A stretch of 64,000 nt of DNA. It comes from Streptomyces griseus subsp. griseus (GTDB taxonomy: Bacteria; Actinomycetota; Actinomycetes; Streptomycetales; Streptomycetaceae). Positions 60,136 through 64,000 of this stretch are shown in pieces; position 1 is the first letter of the stretch; the number at the start of each line of letters is the position of its first letter. The stretch spans positions 124,001 through 188,000 of the forward strand of contig NZ_JOJE01000007.1 in the NCBI RefSeq assembly GCF_000720255.1. The letters are read 5' to 3'. The notes beneath the pieces were generated by a model. That model was given only the letters and a program-made list of their open reading frames with translations, was not told where the DNA came from and searched no databases. The translations under genes and the position numbers were made by a program.

Positions 60136-61326
60136 ATGAGGGCAGTGACGTGGCAGGGCAAGCGGGACGTGCGGGTGGAGACGGTGCCGGATCCACGGAT
60201 CGAGGAGCCGACGGACGCCGTCATCCGCGTCACCTCCACCGGCCTGTGCGGCTCCGACCTGCACCTGTACGAGGTGCTCACCCCGTTCATGACGCCGGGC
60301 GACATCCTCGGCCACGAACCCATCGGCATCGTGGAGGAGGTCGGCGCCGCGGTGCCGGACCTCCAGGCCGGCGACCGGGTCGTCGTCCCGTTCCAGATCG
60401 CCTGCGGCAACTGCTGGATGTGTCTCACGGGACTTCCCACGCAGTGCGAGACCACCCAGGTGACCAGCGAACACATGGGCGCCGCCCTGTTCGGCTACAC
60501 GCGTCTGTACGGCGCGGTGCCGGGCGCGCAGGCCGAGTACCTGCGGGTCCCGCAGGCGCAGTACGGGCCGATCAAGGTCCCCGAGGGGCCGGCGGACGAC
60601 CGGTTCCTCTACCTCTCCGACGTCCTGCCCACCGCCTGGCAGGCGGTCAAGTACGCCGACGTCCCCCAGGGCGGCAGCATCGCCGTCCTCGGCCTCGGCC
60701 CCATCGGCGACATGGCCTGCCGCGTCGCCCAGGCCCTCGGTGCCGGACGGGTGTTCGGCGTCGACCTGGTGACGGAGCGGCTGCGCCGGGCCCGCGACCG
60801 GGGCGTGGAGACCTACGACATCCGGAGCTTCGACCACGAGAAGGAGCTGGTCGAGGCGATCCGCGACCAGACGGACGGGCGCGGCCCCGACGCCGTCATC
60901 GACGCGGTGGGTACGGAGGCGCACGGCAGCGCCGCCGCCAAGCTGGCCCAGCAGGCCTCCGCGATGCTGCCCCGGAAGCTGGGCGCTCCGCTCGCGGAAC
61001 GCTTCAGCGTCGACCGGCTCGCCGCCCTGTACACCGCCATCGACCTGGTGCGGCGCGGCGGCACGATCTCGCTGTCCGGCGTGTACGGCGGCATGGCGGA
61101 CCCACTGCCGCTGCTCACCCTCTTCGACAAGCAGATCCAGCTGCGCATGGGCCAGGCCAACGTACGCCGCTGGAGCGATGAGATCATCCCGTACCTCACC
61201 GACGAGGACCCGCTCGGCGTCGACGACTTCGCGACGCACCGGATCTCACTGTCCGAGGCGCCGGACGCGTACCGGATGTTCCAGCAGAAGAAGGACGGCG
61301 CGGTCAAGGTCCTGATGCAGCCGTGA
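60136..61326 (+). CDS. Zinc-dependent alcohol/threonine-type dehydrogenase (MDR superfamily)
   Basis: A 396-residue medium-chain dehydrogenase. Catalytic zinc ligands are in TGLCGSDLH and GHEPIGIVEEVG; the structural zinc lobe is ACGNCWMCLTGLPTQCE. The cofactor fold is VLGLGPIGDMACRVAQALGA with GVDLVTERL. The long insert (about residues 95-150) resembles glutathione-independent formaldehyde dehydrogenases. Substrate unknown. ATG at 60136 follows GGAGGGAG. It is convergent with the ligase gene, 30 bp away. Confidence 0.9.
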   Translation: MRAVTWQGKRDVRVETVPDPRIEEPTDAVIRVTSTGLCGSDLHLYEVLTPFMTPGDILGHEPIGIVEEVGAAVPDLQAGDRVVVPFQIACGNCWMCLTGLPTQCETTQVTSEHMGAALFGYTRLYGAVPGAQAEYLRVPQAQYGPIKVPEGPADDRFLYLSDVLPTAWQAVKYADVPQGGSIAVLGLGPIGDMACRVAQALGAGRVFGVDLVTERLRRARDRGVETYDIRSFDHEKELVEAIRDQTDGRGPDAVIDAVGTEAHGSAAAKLAQQASAMLPRKLGAPLAERFSVDRLAALYTAIDLVRRGGTISLSGVYGGMADPLPLLTLFDKQIQLRMGQANVRRWSDEIIPYLTDEDPLGVDDFATHRISLSEAPDAYRMFQQKKDGAVKVLMQP

Positions 61327-61356
61327 GGCAACCCCTGTGGCGCCGGTCCCCGTAGT

Positions 61357-62427
61357 TCAGCCCTTGTCGCCGAAGATCTCCGCGAGGTCGTAGCGGACCG
61401 GCTCCTCCAACTGTGCGTACGTGCAGCTCTCGGGGGTCCGGTCCGGGCGCCAGCGGCGGAAGCGGGCCGTGTGCCGGAAGCGCGCGCCGTTCTCCATGTG
61501 GTCGTAGGCCACTTCGGCGACCCGCTCGGGCCGCAGCGGCACCCAGGACAGGTCCTTCCGGCCCGACCAGCGGCTCGGCGCGCCGGGCAGCCGGGCCGTC
61601 TCGTGGGCGGCCTCGTCCGACCAGGCCGCCCAGGGGTGCCCGGTCACGTCGTCCATCCGCAGCGGCTCCAACTCCTCGATGAGCTCGGCGCGCCGCTTCA
61701 TGGGGAAGGCGGCCGACACACCGACGTGCTGCAACGCGCCCCGCTCGTCGTACAGGCCGAGCAGCAGCGAGCCCACCACCGGTCCGCTCTTGTGGAGGCG
61801 GTAGCCCGCCACGACGACGTCCGCCGTGCGCTCGTGCTTCACCTTGAACATGGCCCGCTCGTCCTGGAGGTAGCGCACCCCGAGCGGCTTGGCGATCACC
61901 CCGTCCAGCCCGGCCCCCTCGTACCGCTCGAACCACCCCTGCGCCACCTCGACGTCGGTCGTCGCCGGCGCGAGATGCACGGGAGGCGTCACCTTTGCCA
62001 GCGCGCGGGTGAGCAGCGCCCTGCGGTCGCTCAGCGGCACCCCCAGCAGCGACTCGTCCCCCAGCGCCAGCAGGTCGAACGCCACGAACGACGACGGCGT
62101 CCGCTCCGCCAGCATCCGCACCCGTGAGTCGGCGGGATGGATCCGCTCGGTCAGCGCGTCGAAGTCGAGGTGCCCCTCCCGTGCGATCACGATCTCCCCG
62201 TCCACCACACACCGCTGCGGCAACCGCTCCCGCAACGCCACCACCAGCTCCGGAAAATACCTGGTCAGCGGCTTCCCCGTACGACTCCCGAGCTCCACCT
62301 CGTCCCCGTCCCGGAACACGATCGCCCGGAACCCGTCCCACTTCGCCTCGTACTGCATGCCCGGCGGAATCCTCGCCACCGACTTGGCGAGCATCGGCTT
62401 CACGGGCGGCATGACCGGCAGATCCAT
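61357..62427 (-). CDS. ATP-dependent DNA ligase (LigD ligase-domain type)
   Basis: A 356-residue stand-alone ligase that seals nicks using ATP, probably in non-homologous end joining. Motif I EAKWDGFRA gives the adenylated Lys29, and motif III is SFVAFDLLALG. GLDGVIAKPLG and FKVKHERTADVVVAGYR are motifs IV and V. The C-terminal OB domain ends PVRYDLAEIFGDKG. In many bacteria this domain is fused to LigD; here it is separate. It is divergent from the polymerase gene. ATG at 62427. Confidence 0.93.
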   Translation of the reverse strand: MDLPVMPPVKPMLAKSVARIPPGMQYEAKWDGFRAIVFRDGDEVELGSRTGKPLTRYFPELVVALRERLPQRCVVDGEIVIAREGHLDFDALTERIHPADSRVRMLAERTPSSFVAFDLLALGDESLLGVPLSDRRALLTRALAKVTPPVHLAPATTDVEVAQGWFERYEGAGLDGVIAKPLGVRYLQDERAMFKVKHERTADVVVAGYRLHKSGPVVGSLLLGLYDERGALQHVGVSAAFPMKRRAELIEELEPLRMDDVTGHPWAAWSDEAAHETARLPGAPSRWSGRKDLSWVPLRPERVAEVAYDHMENGARFRHTARFRRWRPDRTPESCTYAQLEEPVRYDLAEIFGDKG

Positions 62428-62492
62428 GGTCCGATTCTGCGCGCCATCGGTCCGGTGTGCGAGGTTTGTGCCGTGGGCCTACCGTGGCTCGC

Positions 62493-63542
62493 ATGGGTGA
62501 TGCGGTGGAGTTGGAGGTGGGCGGGCGGAGTGTGCGGCTGTCCAGTCCGGACAAGGTGTTCTTTCCGGAGCGGGGCTTCACCAAGCTGGATCTCGCCCGG
62601 TACTACCAGGCCGTCGCGCCCGGCATCCTGCGTGCGCTGCGCAACCGGCCCACCACCCTGGAGCGCTACCCCGAGGGGGTGACGGGGGAGTCGTTCTTCC
62701 AGAAGCGGGCGCCGAAGAACATGCCCGACTGGATCCCGACCGCCCACATCACCTTCCCCAGCGGCCGCAGCGCCGACGAGATGTGCCCCACGGAGGAGGC
62801 CGCCGTGGTGTGGGCCGCCCAGTACGGCACCCTCACCTTCCACCCCTGGCCGGTGCGCCGCGACGACGTCGACCGCCCCGACGAACTCCGCATCGACCTC
62901 GACCCGCAGCCCGGCACCGACTACGACGACGCCGTCCGCGCCGCCCACGAACTGCGCGCCGTCCTCGACGAGTTCGGCGGACTGCGCGGCTGGCCCAAGA
63001 CCTCCGGCGGCCGGGGCATCCACGTCTTCGTGCCGGTCGAACCCCGCTGGACCTTCACCCAGGTCCGGCGCGCGGCCATCGCCGTGGGGCGCGAGATGGA
63101 GCGGCGCATGCCGGAGCACGTGACCATCAAGTGGTGGAAGGAGGAGCGCGGCGCGCGCATCTTCATCGACTACAACCAGACCGCCCGCGACCGCACCATC
63201 GCCTCCGCCTACTCCGTACGGCCCCGCCCGCACGCCCCCGTCTCCGCGCCCCTGCGCTGGGACGAGGTCGGTCAGGCGCGCCCCCAGGACTTCGACCTCG
63301 CGACCATGCCCGCGCGCTTCGCCGAACTCGGCGACGTGCACGCGGACATGGACGATCACGCGTACTCCCTCGACGCGCTGCTGGAGCTGGCGACGAAGGA
63401 CGAACACGACCACGGCCTCGGCGATCTGCCGTACCCGCCCGAGTATCCGAAGATGCCGGGCGAACCCAGACGGGTACAGCCGAGCCGCGCGAAGAAGGCG
63501 CCGAAGAAGGAGCCGAAGGAGGGGCCCCCTACAGCTCCTTGA
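62493..63542 (+). CDS. NHEJ DNA polymerase/primase (LigD polymerase-domain, AEP type)
   Basis: A 349-residue archaeo-eukaryotic primase-superfamily polymerase that fills gaps at broken ends. LSSPDKVFFPERGFTKLDLA is the usual N-terminus. The metal-binding motif is RIDLDPQPGTDY, and TSGGRGIHVFVPV is motif II with the catalytic His; ARIFIDYNQTARDRTIASAY is motif III. The C-terminal tail is Lys/Pro-rich and probably binds DNA. ATG at 62493 lacks a ribosome site; TACCGT 8 bases upstream suggests a leaderless message. The Ku gene is not in the window. Confidence 0.93.
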   Translation: MGDAVELEVGGRSVRLSSPDKVFFPERGFTKLDLARYYQAVAPGILRALRNRPTTLERYPEGVTGESFFQKRAPKNMPDWIPTAHITFPSGRSADEMCPTEEAAVVWAAQYGTLTFHPWPVRRDDVDRPDELRIDLDPQPGTDYDDAVRAAHELRAVLDEFGGLRGWPKTSGGRGIHVFVPVEPRWTFTQVRRAAIAVGREMERRMPEHVTIKWWKEERGARIFIDYNQTARDRTIASAYSVRPRPHAPVSAPLRWDEVGQARPQDFDLATMPARFAELGDVHADMDDHAYSLDALLELATKDEHDHGLGDLPYPPEYPKMPGEPRRVQPSRAKKAPKKEPKEGPPTAP

Positions 63543-64000
63543 TCCGGATGTCCCGGTACGAGACCACGTCCGTCGTGCCGTGCACCTGGAGTCCGATGTA
63601 GCCGGAGGCGAACCGCCGCCCGTCCGTGCCGGGATCATCCGCCCTGGGCGGGGAGAAGTCCTGGCCGCCGGCGTTGTCGAACTCGTTGATCAGCGCACCG
63701 TTGCGGTACACCGAGTAGTGCTGGTCGACCACGCGGATCTCGTAGTCGTTCCAGGTGCCCTTCTGGGTGACCCCGGCGCCGGCGAGCCCGACCCGGTCGA
63801 AGCCGTAGACGGAGCCGGTCTTGTACATGTCGCCGTCGGGCCGGTCCAGCACCTGCACCTCGTGCCCGTACTCGATGGCGACCCACTCCGGCCGTGACTC
63901 CTCCGGGTGGTCGAGAACCCACGGGAAGCGCACGAACACACCGGAGTTGGCGTTGCCGGTGCCCGGGGCGTCGTCACGCCACTGGAGCTTCAGCGAGAAG
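63529..64000 (-). CDS. DUF1080 (3-keto-disaccharide hydrolase-like) protein, N-terminus outside window
   Basis: Only the last 156 residues are visible. SLKLQWRDDAPGTGNANSGV and YGHEVQVLDRP followed by GLQVHGTTDVVSYRDIRIKE are typical of the DUF1080 beta-sandwich (concanavalin-like) domain found in secreted sugar-acting enzymes. The frame stays open to the window edge. The 3' end overlaps the polymerase gene by 14 bp, tail to tail. Confidence 0.85.
   Translation of the reverse strand, partial: FSLKLQWRDDAPGTGNANSGVFVRFPWVLDHPEESRPEWVAIEYGHEVQVLDRPDGDMYKTGSVYGFDRVGLAGAGVTQKGTWNDYEIRVVDQHYSVYRNGALINEFDNAGGQDFSPPRADDPGTDGRRFASGYIGLQVHGTTDVVSYRDIRIKEL

Noticed and set aside
1-64000. tRNA or rRNA genes and a prophage attachment site
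   Set aside because: No cloverleaf with a TTCGA arm and CCA-like end, no rRNA stretch and no integrase were found on either strand by eye.

Overview
This 64 kb window is high-GC actinobacterial DNA, almost certainly from Streptomyces. The signs are GTG/TTG starts, DUF2510 and CGNR proteins, a protocatechuate pca operon with a divergent MarR regulator, a LAL-like AAA/TPR protein, a class E sortase anchor (LAATG), and split NHEJ ligase and polymerase genes. I saw no rRNA, tRNA or CRISPR array. Functional calls rest on reading motifs and family knowledge; no searches were run.

Layout. (1) 0-9.6 kb: a stress/central-metabolism island with a partial GAPDH, an aconitase, two universal stress proteins, a cupin, a DUF488 protein and a Ca2+-type P-type ATPase. 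(2) 9.7-17.2 kb: a mobile-DNA graveyard. It holds an IS1380 relic, a 3'-truncated IS1380 transposase whose ribosome binding site lies in a hairpin, an intact IS5-type element beside a broken gene, a lipocalin-like/malonyltransferase pair, and a plasmid-like block (a two-winged-helix protein coupled to a triple-HTH protein, with an upstream repeat region and a terminator on the opposite strand). (3) 17.2-21.8 kb: an MMPL exporter divergent from a flavin amine oxidase/SRPBCC operon, followed by a 55-bp scar of a TetR gene. (4) 22-31.1 kb: a secreted GH27 alpha-galactosidase with CBM35-like and ricin-type domains, a broken HAD hydrolase, a sortase-anchored SGNH esterase, an AraC/PhyH/small-protein/MFS locus, and a TetR gene behind three tandem 22-bp repeats.

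(5) 31.3-39.7 kb: a GH3-like relic, a two-subunit molybdenum hydroxylase, then a tightly coupled unfamiliar pair (a protein with an HExxH-like motif and a GT4 glycosyltransferase with an unknown N-terminal domain), and a large membrane protein. (6) 39.7-50.5 kb: an MBL hydrolase divergent from a CGNR regulator with an 11+11 bp palindrome between them, DUF4142, an MHS-type transporter, a Tat-exported phospholipase C, a scramblase-like protein, a DMT transporter coupled to a PAP2 membrane protein, and a TetR gene preceded by about nine 16-bp repeats in exact register. (7) 50.8-64 kb: an AAA/TPR protein lacking the LuxR HTH, an SDR, the operon pcaH-pcaG-pcaB-pcaL with a PcaV-like MarR, a DUF3048 lipoprotein, a zinc dehydrogenase, the NHEJ ligase and polymerase genes, and a partial DUF1080 hydrolase.

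The most unusual elements are the nine-unit 16-bp array, the 22-bp array at the other TetR gene, the plasmid-like replication/regulation block, the hairpin over the transposase start, and the HExxH/GT4 pair, which may be an undescribed system.
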